Shown: positions 24,624 through 36,088, counted from the stretch's first letter. The stretch: DNA of 64,000 nucleotides from Juglans regia (GCF_001411555.2 NC_049914.1:13594798-13658797); one strand, 5' to 3'. Notes: generated by a model not told the origin, from the letters alone. A program made the numbers and translations.

Positions 24624-26290
24624 TTGAAAACTCGATCACTAACACGCAGCCGCCAGACTCATCTTCATCCCAACCTTCAAAACCCTAACCCTAGCACTCA
24701 ATCGGCGCCTCCATCCATCCCTTCCTCTCCAACGACCTCAACATCTATCTCTCATCACCCTATGATCACTAGAGCCAAAACACAAACTATTTGCCCTCTC
24801 ATCCGAATCGACGAAACAATATCGTGGCCATCCAAACTGTCCCTCTCACTCACCTCATCTTCCATTGTCATTCCGAAAGAACCTTCAAATTTCATTGAAG
24901 CATCTCGATTTCTGGATTGGAGAGCAGCAATGACTGATGAATTTGCTACTCTTCTCCAAAACCGAACATGGGACCTTGTCCCTTTCTCTCCTTCTTTCAA
25001 CATTTTAGGATCAAAATGGGTCCTGAAATCCAAGTGACGGGCTGATGGCTCCCTTGAACACCGCAAGGTTCGCCTTGTTTTCAAGGGGTTTCACCAATAG
25101 CATGGGCTTGATTACGTGAAACTTTCAGTTCAGTTGTAAAACCGGTCACCATTCGTCTCTTCATTTCCCTTGTTGTTATTCAAAATTGGCATCTACACCA
25201 ACTGGACATTCAGAACCCATTCTTACATGGTAACCTTCAAGACGACATGTACATGCAACAACCTCCGAGGTTTGTCAATCCAGATCTTCCTCTACATGTC
25301 TGTAAGTTGAAGAAGTCGATCTACGGCTTGAAACAAGCCCCTCGGGCTTGATTTTCCAAGCTCACAGATCGACTAGTTAATTTTAGTTTTATTGGTTCTA
25401 AGTCTAATAGTTCTTTAGAAATCATTCTGATAGTGTTTATGTTCTGATATACGTCGATGACATTGTTGTTATGGGTTCAAATCCTGCTTTAATAACTCAG
25501 TTTATTAATGGTCTGCGTGCTTACTTTCCTGTGAAGGATCTTGGATCTTTACATTATTTTCTGGGCATAGAAGTTTTACATACTAACTCTGGTATTTTTC
25601 TTTCTCAATCTAAATATGTGTCTGACCTTCTTCTTAAAACCAACATGCATCAATCTAAATCAATGTCAACCCCCTCTCGGCCTCTAAAAAATTGACCAAC
25701 TATATTTAAGGATCCTCACATATATTGTAGTATTGTCGGTAGTCTGCAATATTTGACCTTCACCAGGCCTGATATTGCATTCACCGTCAACAAAGTCTGT
25801 CAGTTCATGCATTATCCGCGGCTGCCCCATTGGCAAGCCTTCAAATGCATGTTTCGACATCTCAACTTCACTAAACAACTTGGTCTCCATTTCTGCATAG
25901 ACTCACCCATTAAGTTGTGTGCCTTCTTTGACGCTGATTGGGTCGGATGCCTTGATGACCGTAAATCTACTGGTGGGTTTTGCATCTATCTTGGATCTCA
26001 CTTAATCTCTTGGAGGGCTAAGAAACAGCCCACTATAGCTCAGTCTTCCACTAAAGCCAAGTATAAAGCTGTGGCAAATGCTACTTGTGAAGTCCTATGG
26101 CTTCAATCTCTCCTACAAGAATTTGGAATTTTTCTAGTTGAAGCACCCAGATGGCTGCCAAAACACTTCAAGTCTCTTTTATTTCAACTAAATATCAACT
26201 TGCTAACATTTTTACTAAACCCCTGTCCTCAGCTCGTTTCTCACAACTCTAATCAAGCCTCACTCTCACTCAAGTGCCGCTTGAATCGCG
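24624..26290 (+). pseudogene. Copia reverse transcriptase and RNase H, decayed
   Basis: 24890-25037 has FLDWRAAMTDEFATLLQNRTW and ILGSKWVLK. After stops, 25450-25695 has the active-site YVDDIVVMGSNP and KDLGSLHYFLGIEV. 25753-26322 has RPDIAFTVNKVCQFM and the RNase H core ADWVGCLDDRKSTGGFC. The normally conserved SSTEAEYRALA motif reads SSTKAKYKAVA, so acidic residues have become Lys. The region between QEFGI and the terminal TKPLS-like piece is missing about 40 residues, and the end is frameshifted. Confidence 0.88.
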
Positions 26291-26296
26291 GGGGGA

Positions 26297-26615
26297 TGTT
26301 AAGGATGAAAACCATGGCTTGACTACCTCCAGTACGCACACAAGGAAAGAACAACAACGACTGCCTGTTGCTCACTGCTCTGCCCAGTACTCATCAACTG
26401 GAAGAATATTCAAGAAGGAATATAAATCTCTAATAGAATAATGACGTGGCTAAATCTCATTGTAACACTTGTTTTGAATTTGTCCTATAAATACCTGTAC
26501 ACTATAGTGAAAGAACAAAATGAAAAACAACGATGCTTTACACGGAAATACAAAACTTTCCTCTCTTTGACATTTTATCAAATGCTTGTTGTGGTCACTA
26601 GAACTATTTTCAATA
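26297..26615 (+). repeat. 3' LTR of the nested Copia
   Basis: Same length as the 5' LTR and collinear throughout, with about two dozen substitutions; preceded by a purine-rich tract. Confidence 0.92.
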
Positions 26616-26899
26616 ATTAGCAACAGAAAGGGTGTTGGTTACACTCGTAAACTTGTAAAAATAATCCATGATAGAAAGGTGCCTTTTTTAGCATAGCAAG
26701 CTGATAATGAAGATTCGTAGATCTAATCCCTGAGGTGGATGTAAAAATGCGCTTGAGACTTAGATAGTTGTCCCGTGTAAGTATGATGCTGATGCAGGGA
26801 ACACATTTGGGGCATGGATTGGGCAGGTGAAAGTTATAAGTGAGGTAAAATGTGACTTGGAAGATGGGGAGGGAGGTTCTGCCATTGCAGAAAAAACTA

Positions 26900-27170
26900 A
26901 TGTTACTATACTTGGTGCTTATTTGAAAATGTAAGTGAAAACAGTTATTTTTGTTTTGAAATTAGAAAAAGATGTATTGATTTTTGTATTTTGTTTTGAA
27001 TTTTATAAAAGTCATAATGATGAAATAATGATTAAATGAGAAAGTTGAATATTTAAATTTGAAAAGTGTTTTGTGTTTTAGTGATATGTGAGAAGACAAG
27101 TATGAGAAATTTTGAGAATATCTCATCTCATCTCTTTTACCAAATGTACCTTAAGTGGGCTTGTGATACC
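26900..27170. repeat. Degenerate MITE-like sequence
   Basis: Contains 'ataatgatgaaataatgat' and 'tctcatctcatctcttttacc' strings typical of the same MITE family as the next feature, in the opposite sense. Boundaries unclear. Confidence 0.4.
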
Positions 27171-27225
27171 ATGCATGTTGAAGTACAAACCATCTTAATG
27201 AATTTGGCTTAACACAACAGGTGCA

Positions 27226-27575
27226 GCCTCGTTTGGATACAGTTCTCAGTATATCTCATCTCATTTCATTCCCAAATATCATTCAAACACAAACACTTTT
27301 TAATTTTAAATCTTCAATTTCTTCATCTAATCATTAACTAATCATTATAACTTTTTCAAATTTAAAAAAAAAAATCAACATTTTCAAATTCCAAAACAAA
27401 AAATATATTAAAACAATATTTAACTTTATAATATTTTATTCAATTTTTGTTTTCTCTTTTTCCAAAATCTAATAAAACATCTTAATTCAAATTAACTATT
27501 TCATTACTATTCAATTTCACTATTATTTATAGATTTATTATCTCGTTTCTTCTTATATCAACATCCAAACAAGGC
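27226..27575. mobile_element. MITE with GCCTCGTTTGGAT / ATCCAAACAAGGC termini
   Basis: About 350 bases with near-perfect 13-base terminal inverted repeats and an AT-rich interior with TCTCATCTCATTTCATT near the left end. A related element is at about 42170-42482, and a fragment lies near 13850. No coding capacity. Confidence 0.75.
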
Positions 27576-28200
27576 TTAGTACTCATCTTATCTAATAGAC
27601 GGCTATCTTATAGACTCGATGAAGTTGAGATGTGTTGGACTTGATCTGGGTATGTTATGATCCTCGACATAAAGAAATTTTCTGGTTTTATGGAGATTTG
27701 GTTTAATATCTGGTTGTTCTTAAGAAATTTTCTTGGTTAAGAATTTAGATGCTTAATTGAAATATGAGATAGATGGATATTTAAGTTGGTTTAGACTTGA
27801 GTTTGGCCGCATATAAACGTTGTCATACCGAGTATTTTGAACCCATCATTTTTCGGCCAACCACCGGAAAGTAATTCCGCCACCTAGATAAATTGATCTA
27901 GATGTTCGAGGTTCATCGATCCTCAACATGAATTTGCATGGCAACACATGAATCATGTTCCGTACGTAAGAGGTACATGAATTTCAAGATTTTAAGGCTG
28001 ATGAGCAGGCTTTAGAGGAAGAATTATCATGACGGTGCTAAATTAATGGTACGTACCGTTATGTTTTAAAAGAGATAAAATTAAGCAAGAATCACATTGC
28101 AGCATTTAAAGGCAGAAGTTGATCATTGTAATTATGAAGATGTAGATCAGTGCATCTCTCGCACTATTGGACTGCACCTAGAACTAGGACGTTTCATCAT
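27576..28200. other. Noncoding stretch
   Basis: No gene or terminal repeat recognised. Confidence 0.45.
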
Positions 28201-30491
28201 GTATTTACGTTTATTTTGATTAAATAAATTATTACATTTATTAAGATTATGAGCTTTTTTGTTTTAAATTTTAGATGATTTATGTGATATTATTTTGAGA
28301 TTTTTAATTATTAATTCAATGTATTTTCTTGTTATTAATTATTATTCATTATTTAAATTGCTCTTTATTTTAAATTAGTTTATTGTTGGATTTAATTCTT
28401 TTATTTTTATTTGATCACTGCGTTTAAATTATTTTATTTAACTTGTTATTTTGAAATATTTTTCGTTGGATCATTTTTGTATGACCCAAGATGTGAGGAT
28501 TAGATCCTATTTCTCCTCACTTTTTTCTTTTTCTCCTCTTTTTTCTTTTTCTCTTCTTTCTTTTTCTTCCTTCTTTTCCCCTGCCTCCCAGCCCGTGCGA
28601 CCCCCCCTCCCTCTATTTTCTCTTCGTCCGTCTCTCCCCCCAACCCACCGCCGTGTGCCGCCGTCTGGCATCACCGCTCAGCCCACCGGCTCCACCGCCC
28701 TCCGGCGACCTTCCCAACCCCAATTTCCCTTCCCCACGCTCCCTCTCCCTCTCTCTCTCTCCGCTGGCCATGTGGCACCCATTCGGGTTGTGAGTTTTCT
28801 GTGCCGCCATGCACCGTCATGGCCGTCATCGACCCTCCCATTCTTCTCCCCTCTGGCTGGCGACCACCCCACTCCCATTCTTCTCTTGCCGGCGTTTGTC
28901 CCCATGAGCCACTCTATGTCGCGACCTTCTTTGTGTTCCCGCGCCGCCATCGCACCACCACTGGCTACCCCCCAGCTACCTAACCCACCCATCCTCAGCT
29001 GCGATTCGCCACCGGTGAAATCCATCAAACTCCATTTCCCTTTTGGGCTTTTTGGACTTCAACCGCCCTCTACGCCGCCACCCACGACCAACCACCACTA
29101 CCATTAGCTTCATCGACATCCCTAGTAATCTCGAGTCTTGGTTTGTCCCTGTTCAAAAGTGAGTTTTTGAGACCCACAGCCTAGTGCATTTTGCACTGTT
29201 CCGTTGCTATGTCGCCACCTCTTGCACCTCCGTGATCCTTCGAAAAGTATGTTATAGCGCTGGAAGTATTTTTCCAAATAACTTTTGAGATTTAAATGTA
29301 TTTTTGTTCTAACACATATTTAATGTGATTTGGTTGGTTGTGCCAGACTGAGTCTGAGTAGTAAAGGGGTCGGTTGGATTGGAGGATGGAGTTGTTTGTG
29401 TTATTTGACTATGTTGTGATTTGTTGGTTGTTGAATATTTGTGTTATGTCAAATACAATGCATTTGCATGCATGTTCATGTTTGTAAATGAAAACTGAGT
29501 TTTCATGTAATTACATTCATGTTCATGTGTATATTTGAAAATTAGATTTTCATGTGAGAGAAATGAATGAGACTATAGGGATGGTGGTAAGCAGGGATGG
29601 TGGTAGAGTCCCGCTTGTGATTCCCACCTACGGTGCATGCGGTAGGGATGGTGGAAAGCAGGAATGGTGGTATAGTCCCGCCTGTAATTCCCGCTTACGT
29701 TGCATGCAGCAGGGATGTTGGTAAGCAGAGATGGTGGTATAGTCCCGCCTGTGATTCCCTCCTACAGTGCTATGATATGTACACATTGTGTAGAAAGAAA
29801 CTGTAGGGATGGTGCTAGAGTCCCGCATGTGATTCCCGTTTGCGGTGCATGCGATAAGGATGGTGGTATAGTCCTGCCTGAGATTCCCGCCTACAGTGTC
29901 CAATAAATGGTTGGATTTTGTGTGAATCATTTTCTGGAAAAATGACGGATTATATTTTTGCGCCAAAATGAAATTTTTGGCATGTGTTGGAAAACATTCA
30001 TTTTCGGGGAAATGATATTTCGCGGAAATGAGATAAAATGATATTTTGGGAAAAGTGAATTAATACATGTTGGTTGTATTAATGCACTTTTATCTCATGA
30101 GTTGTTTGGATTATTATTTACCTGCGGTACCGTAAATTTTGATACAGATGAAGTCGAAGAGCCTGAGGGATCAACTCTGTGAGGGGAATGACATCTAGTT
30201 GTTTTTTGGATTATGAGATTTGTTTCCCTTTTGTCTATGTATTCGGTTTTTTTTACTTTATTTTACGGATAACTATATAACTTTTTAAAGGCAATTTATT
30301 TTGAATATTTATATTAATTCAATTCTAAATACCTAGTTGACTACTTTTAGTTTATCCGTTGCGACTTTTGTGGTGCTCTTCTTGCATGTTGCACACACTT
30401 GAGCACTTATCGTTGGGATGCGTGGCCCGTGTTGTCATCATCCTGACGTCATGATTCCTGCATTTCCGTACGTGGGAGTCGGGGCGTCACA
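28200..30491. repeat. LTR-like noncoding block ending GGGGCGTCACA
   Basis: The right end, read on the minus strand, starts TGTGACGCCCCGACTCCCAC, a start I associate with long LTRs of plant Gypsy elements. The interior has an AT-rich left part, a CT/GC-rich 0.6-kb patch (28500-29100) that creates a Ser/Pro-rich artefact ORF, and a minisatellite. No gag or pol. I infer a solo LTR or a large non-autonomous element; the left end is not defined. Confidence 0.4.
29575..29905 (+). repeat. Minisatellite, unit about 50-67 bases, about five copies
   Basis: Units contain GGGATGGTGGTA, AGTCCCGCCTGTGATTCCC and CCTACGGTGCATGCGGTA in order. Copies start near 29579, 29646, 29712, 29806 and 29857, with variable spacers. 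Confidence 0.8.
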
Positions 30492-32526
30492 CATCATAAT
30501 ATTAGTCTACAGCAAAGATCTACGTACGTACTAGAGTTCGATGTCAAAAAAGTTGATAGAGATGACATGCATATTGGAGATCGATATTGATACGATGATG
30601 CATATATATATATATATATATTGAAAGGACAACATACAACAGTATAAAACATTAGGCCTTTATTCCATAATAATTTTGGAATTTTATAGAATTGGCCAGG
30701 TGCATGCATGGCTTGCATTGTAGCTTCATGCTCGATCATGTGATTGACACTATTTAATTTTATGTTAGTTAAAACTTTAGAATAATATGTTATATGTTAT
30801 TTTTTAGTTGCGTCTATTGATTTGTTTCGAGTCTTTACTACGTACGTACATGATGACTTTTCTTTTGTAATTTAAAGCATACGCTTCATTCGAAATTTTC
30901 TATAATAGTTCGTTGGACTAATAGAATCATGTGGTATCTATGTTCACATGAAGCTTTCTGCAAAGACTTAAAAGATGGATCGGAGCTGGTCATGTACGTG
31001 ATTTTTTTTTTTAGAAAATGTCATCCTTGGATGTTTTATTTTTTATCGTTTCCATAATCGAAGTTTGTCTGCAGTTTAAAAAAAGATTTAAAATTTTTAA
31101 AAATATAATTAATTGAAGAGATGAGTATACTAATTAATCAACAACCCGGCCAATTAAGAAAATTTAAAAACATTAATTGCGCTGATTATCAGCTTGTATT
31201 ATAATAATCTCTAAAATATTCTAACAAAAGGACATCTCGATCGTTTGATTATAATTTGAACTGTCTAACATTGTCTTGCGTGGACGTACCTAACCCAAGT
31301 TTTTCCTATATATTTTGATTTATCGCGATTGAATAACTTGTACGTTCGTTGTTAGATTTGGTGTTGATCCCTAATTTTATATTGATCGCAGCACGTTTCT
31401 ATAGAAGTCAACCATGGAAATGATAAAAGATTATCTAGAATTCCGAAATTACTTGGCAATGGCCAACAACCCTTGAAACAATAGATTCATGAATTAGTTG
31501 GTGCATATATCTAATTTAGTGGAAGAAAATTTTCAAATCGACAAATCGTATGGACCCACGAATTAGAAGGCGCGCGAAAGATGCAACCCGAAAAGCTTAT
31601 CGCGAAACTTGGGTGTCTGCAATAATCATTCCATTAACAGTTGCAGATATTTTAGGATATAGTTGCAAATAGTATGGTGGATATTAATTGCTTTCTATTA
31701 ACAGTTGAGCAGTACTGTTATTTTAGGATATATACAAGACTTTATAATTTCTGACTTGCAGCTATGCCGGCCTATATAACCATCAAGCGATTGGAGATTA
31801 ATTTGATACATTAACATTGTCAAAAAGACCATAGGATGATATAAATAATTTGAGGCTATTTTAAGTGGGAAAATAAATAAGTCATCATTTGGAGTTTGTT
31901 CTTGCTGTTTCTTGATATGGCATGAAAGCAACAACAGCAATGGAGATGGAAGTCTTCTCATGCAAGAGAGAAGAAGAAACTAGAGAATCTATGCTGTCCC
32001 TTGCCATCACTTGCCACTTGCATTAGGTTCTCACATATATTATTTCTTCGTCAATTTGGATATAATGCAGCTACAAGTGGTCGACTAGCTAGCTAGCTAA
32101 GAGTCGTAGAAGCAGTTATTGGTTTCAGATTAGTGCTAAGAAAAAAATGATTCAGAACCCACGAAACCATTAAATCCAACAGAATTATTTGATCTATATC
32201 TCACATATAAATAGTACTAAGCTACTTGTAAAGTAAATTTTGCAGAAAATTTATACATTTATTACTATGCTGGAACGTCACTAGCTAGGGCAATACAACA
32301 GGAATTACACAACTATACTACTTGATTTATTTCTGTTGGTTTTAACTAGGTAGATAAATTTTCTTCTGTTAATTATTACCAGGTAATTAATTTAGCTAAG
32401 GTGGAATTCCTGTTTATGATGCCACTAAGGACCAACTTCATGATTTTTTCTTAAAACAATATTAATGAATGGTATATTATATGCATCCCACTTAACGCTG
32501 CCTCCTTTGGTGGAGAGCCCATCATT
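30492..32526. other. Low-copy noncoding DNA with small AT repeats
   Basis: A (TA)n run near 30602-30621. Short open frames at 30494-30739 and 31698-31961 on the minus strand have no recognisable domain. No transposon ends seen. Confidence 0.45.
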
Positions 32527-32535
32527 AAATTTATA
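32527..32535 (+). promoter_or_regulatory. Possible TATA box of the small peptide gene
   Basis: A TTTATATAG string about 160 bases upstream of the proposed ATG at 32691. Weak evidence by position only. Confidence 0.3.
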
Positions 32536-32690
32536 TAGATCTGATTACTGTCAGTCACATAGCCCTATTAATATTCCAACTGCGTGCAAACATTGCTTAA
32601 ATCTCTCCTTCCTCCCTCGTGAACTTGTGCACCATTTTTCTCTCTTGCTGTTGTAATTAAGAAGGTTTCGAAGTATCACTCGGTTCCCAA

Positions 32691-33169
32691 ATGGTATAGA
32701 TATGATGGTAAAATTAAACCCTTCTTCCTTTTCATTTTTTGTCACTTTGTTATACCAAAATAATTGTGAAATTATATATGCTTGCTAGCTAGCTAGTTCT
32801 CTGATGATCCCTTGCACGAATTCGAGTTTTTGCATGTGGGGTTTAATTAATTAATTAATTCCTTTTGACCTGATTTTATTTTTTCTTGAGAAACAGGGAA
32901 AGCAAAGACCAAGCTCAAGAATAACGAGGTTTGTAGCAGTTGCCCTTTTCCTTATGATGATTATCATCACTTGCTTGGCTGCTGACAGGAAGGTTTTAAT
33001 GGCCAAAATGATCATGAATAAGGCCGAAGATAGAAATCTGAGTGAAGAAAATGAAAAAGGAGATGTTGGGTATGGTACTGCTGTAAGGAGTGGCAACAAC
33101 CATCATTACATCCCTAGGGAGGATTTTAACAACTTTGGTGGTGGCGGTAGCAATGGTGGTGTGAATTAA
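32691..33169 (+). CDS. Small secreted peptide precursor, unrecognised family
   Basis: Exon 2 (32897-33169) follows a strong acceptor (TTTTTTCTTGAGAAACAG) and is open to TAA. It encodes GKQRPSSRITR, a hydrophobic stretch FVAVALFLMMIIITCLA ending AAD, an acidic/basic mid region, then NNHHYIPREDF and a Gly/Asn-rich tail. No Met begins this exon. Upstream, an ATG directly followed by a GTATAG donor lies at 32691-32693, and a second ATG with a GTAAAA donor at 32705-32707. Either joins in phase 0, giving a 91-residue protein with a classic signal peptide (about residues 10-30). I do not recognise the family; the C-terminal motif resembles small secreted plant peptides with HHxIPR-like ends seen in other eudicots, from memory and unverified. 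An internal Met start at 32954 would destroy the signal peptide and is less likely. Confidence 0.6.
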
Positions 33170-33259
33170 TTGAAGTACTGGGTAAACATTTGTAGTAGTA
33201 TTTAAATATTTGGCAAATGCATTACAAGTCATATGCACGATATATACATATCTACATAT

Positions 33260-33267
33260 AGACATAC

Positions 33268-33298
<31 letters not shown>

Positions 33299-33299
33299 A
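33260..33299. repeat. (ACAT)n/(AT)n microsatellite
   Basis: A run of ACATACAT units passing into TATATATA, just downstream of the peptide gene. Confidence 0.8.
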
Positions 33300-33531
33300 G
33301 TTACATGCTCAGGTTCTGATGTTGTAGTGCTATTCCTAATATTATTCTGTATTAGGGTTGTTTGGTTATAGTTATAATCATATGCTTGATTATTAATCAA
33401 ATGATGGTATATATATCTTGGGAGTGATGCTACTCTTCCGCCTGAGTAGTACCGCTCATTCATACAGCTTGTTACTTTTGTAAATTTTTTTTTAATATTC
33501 TTATTCACATTTTTTTAATATATTTAAATAT

Positions 33532-34265
33532 TGATATGAACCCGCGAGAATAAAATCCTTTGAACCCATAATCAATTTGAAAACTCTCCAAGAAAGCCAA
33601 AATCAAGTCATTGGATGGACAATCTAGACGCGATGAGAAGTCATTTCAAGAACCTAGATTATATTAAAATTTAGACCCGTTGAAGAACCCGTCTCAAGAA
33701 CCAAGATTACAAAGGAGGAACGCCATAAAGGTTGTGATTTACCTTTGATAAGTTCAAAGTTCAATTAAGAACAAAATGAGTAAAACTCAACTCACAATGA
33801 ATAAATTCATCAAATTTCATAAAGTTCTTAAAATGAAGCTACAAAGAGTATTTAAACCAAAATCTAATTAAAACCCTAACTAAAATAAAGTCCCTTTTAC
33901 CCAAAATGCCCCTGGATGAATAGTGCCTCGACTACAGTGTCGCGGCTACAGTAACGTTACAGTAACCTCTTGAAACCCTAGTTTAATAAAATAATAACTT
34001 TTCTAACATGCCCTTGCATAGGCCCCCTTAAGTGCTTCCCATAATAAACCCAATTACTGTAAACTAATAAAATAAGTCCTTTAAATGAATTAAATAAATT
34101 GAAAGCCTTCAAGTGCCAAAGACTTTAAGTCATGTTGTTGTCCTTTCCATAGCTTATCAAATGAATCAAAGCTGAATCTTCATCATTTAAGCCCTTGAAC
34201 TTGTATTTGGCTCATCTGGAACTTGCAGCATATCTTTAAAACTAGGCCCACCTTGGTTCCCATCA
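33532..34265 (-). repeat. Gypsy LTR (3' LTR of the minus-strand element)
   Basis: On the minus strand it begins TGATGGGAACC and ends GTTCATATCA, with TG...CA ends. A purine tract (AAGGGAGGGAGAA) lies immediately inside it at 34266-34279. A diverged copy lies at 63060-63718. No matching 5' LTR is seen to the right. Confidence 0.75.
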
Positions 34266-34288
34266 TTCTCCCTCCCTTCAAAAGGATT

Positions 34289-35281
34289 CTACTTCGAATC
34301 TCCACTAGGATCAAAGGGAAAGAGGTTAATAACATTGAAAATAACAGAAACATGATACATACCTAAAAGATCCATTTTATATGCATTTTCATTAATTTTC
34401 TCAAGTATTTGAAAATGTTGATTCAAGCTACTCCTATCATTAACAAGCAAAAGAATCAAAGTTAAAGGAGTAAGTGGATTAAAATCATAAACAATTTCAA
34501 ACGGAGAATAAGAAATAGTAGTATGGAAGGTTTTATATGCACACTCTAATAAGGGCAAATGATACTCCCGGAAACGTCCATGTAACAATTCAATAAATGG
34601 CAAATGATATTCCCACAAACGTCCATGCAACACGTCATTGAATGGCAAATGATATTCCAAAAATTGTTCATGCAACACAACAAAAGTCTTCCTTACACCA
34701 AGGTTACCTAACAAACCACCATGTCCATCACACACAAGCAGTTTACTTATAAAACTAGTAGGCACACAAAATCTATTCTCTCTAAACAAGTACCAATCTA
34801 GTTTATAAAACTTACCAAATGATGCTTTCTCACATGTTCCATACACACTAGCAAAGTCATCATCATTAGCATGCGATTCCTTATCATATTCAAGTCTCAA
34901 CAATTTTGCATCTAAAATGAAGACAATGACATACCTTCTTGCTAAAGCATCAACCACAAAATTTTCCATACCATGTGTATATTTGAATACATGAGGAAAA
35001 GTCTCAATACAATCCTCCCGCTTAGCACTCATTCTAGTCAACAACTTACCTTGTCCCTTTAAGTGTGTCAAGGACTCATGTTCTTCCAAGAAAGGTCGGG
35101 TAGGAATTGTCGCACCTGACACAAAATCAATGTAGTGCTCTATCTCCCTAATAGATGGCAATCTACTAAATACACTGCTAGGAATCAGGTCCTTGTATCC
35201 CTGCAACAAAAAGACAACAATATTAGGCAAATCTACGTCAAGTTCGTTAGTATTAAGACTCGCCTTAACATAAAAACTCAC
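34289..35281 (-). pseudogene. Ty3/Gypsy pol, internally deleted
   Basis: A 330-codon open frame. Residues about 40-65 give LPSIREIEHYIDFVSGATIP (pre-RT motif); after a deletion come residues about 90-130 with FPHVFKYTHGMENFVVDALARRY (RNase H end) and HGGLLGNLGVRKT (integrase zinc-region start). The integrase core is largely missing. An in-frame triple repeat of the type EYHLPF...LLHGRF lies near residues 208-240. The end, KINENAYKMDLLGMYHVSV and FNVINLFPFD, is the integrase C-terminal region. RT catalytic motifs are absent, so it is dead despite the open frame. Confidence 0.8.
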
Positions 35282-35380
35282 TTTTCTCTTTGTTTTTCTC
35301 TCACTTTCTTCACTCTCTCTTTTCTTTCCACTCTCTTTTTCTTTTTCACTTTTTTTTTCCTTTCACACTCTTTTTACTTT

Positions 35381-36088
35381 TCACTCTTTTTTTTTGTCAC
35401 TCCCTTTTTCTTCATCTTTTTTTGTACTCTTGACCTCACAATTATTTTTCAACTCATACTCTATTTTTCTTATGGTCTTAGTCTCACCCTCTACTTTTTT
35501 CTCTCTCATTTTTCTCTCTTTCTCCATTTCGGACTCACTATTTCTTTTTTTCTCAATCTCACATTCACTCTTGTTTTTTAGCTCAATTTCACTTTCACTC
35601 TCACATTCACTCTTCTTTTTGAGCTCAATCTCCCTTTCACTTTTTGTTTTTTGATCACTCTCTCTTTTACTCTTTAATTTTTTATCACTCTCATTCTCAT
35701 CCTCACTTTTCACTTTCAGTTGGTCCCCAAGAACCTGCATTGGAGTTAAAGGAGCAAGTTTGATTTTTTTTCCATCCTTTTCAAAACTATACATATTCCT
35801 TAACTCATCATGGATCACATTCCTATCATACTGCCATGGCTTCCCCAACAAAATATGACCAGCATGCATAGGCACTACATCACAAAGGACCATATCTTGG
35901 TATTTTCCAATTGAAAAAGAAACTAACACTTGCTTATTTACCCTAACCTCCCCACAATCACTCAACCACTGCAACAAGCAAGAATGGAAGGGAAATTGTT
36001 TTTTGCGGAGGAAATAAAACAGCTGATCCATTTCACAGTGGCTAAAATATAGAAGGTAAATGCGAAGGTATAAGATGCTCTCTTGCAT
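35381..36088 (-). pseudogene. Gypsy protease C-terminal part plus Lys/Glu-rich linker
   Basis: Reading leftward from 36088: QWLSDCGEVRVNKQVLVSFS, CDVVPMHAGHILLGKPWQYD and LAPLTPMQV, which match the Gypsy aspartic protease C-terminal half. The N-terminal D-S/T-G catalytic region is not in this frame. About 110 residues of charged low complexity follow (repeated SECESE and EIELKKKSE blocks), leading toward the pol piece. The long open plus-strand frames here (35135-35654) are Phe/Leu/Ser-rich shadows of this linker. Confidence 0.7.

Larger units (their letters stand above)
21681..26615 (+). mobile_element. Full-length but dead Ty1/Copia LTR retrotransposon
   Basis: 4.9-kb element with 319-base LTRs at 21681-21999 and 26297-26615, flanked by a perfect 5-base duplication ATTAG (21676-21680 and 26616-26620). 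A primer-binding site starts TGGTATCTATAGC at 22000, resembling the initiator-Met tRNA complement. A purine tract (CGGGGGGA) precedes the 3' LTR. Internal order is gag, integrase, RT, RNase H, the Copia order. By eye the two LTRs differ at about two dozen positions, so the insertion is not recent. All domains carry stops or frameshifts. Confidence 0.93.
21343..26770 (-). pseudogene. Older Copia gag, split by a nested Copia element
   Basis: The downstream half (21675-21343, minus) reads QLLNDFGLVSFLLMGLGPKY followed by DTFVTSVTTHIDSISL, a Copia gag (UBN2-type) signature. The upstream half lies past the nested element at about 26770-26621 and reads LHYQLAMLKKG, then after a one-base shift IMDYFYKFTSVTNTLSVAN. 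The halves meet at the 5-base duplication ATTAG created by the 21681-26615 element. Protease, integrase and RT of this older element are not seen here. Confidence 0.75.

Noticed and set aside
28451..29107. 218-codon Ser/Pro/His-rich plus-strand ORF
   Set aside because: Lies in a CT/GC-rich patch of an LTR-like block; overlapping open frames exist on the other strand and no domain is recognisable.
32954..33169. 71-residue start at the internal Met of the peptide gene
   Set aside because: It would cut the hydrophobic signal in half, while splicing to an upstream ATG gives a complete signal peptide.
35135..35654. Phe/Leu/Ser-rich plus-strand ORFs resembling membrane proteins
   Set aside because: Exact antisense of the Gypsy Lys/Glu-rich linker; codon composition explains the hydrophobicity.
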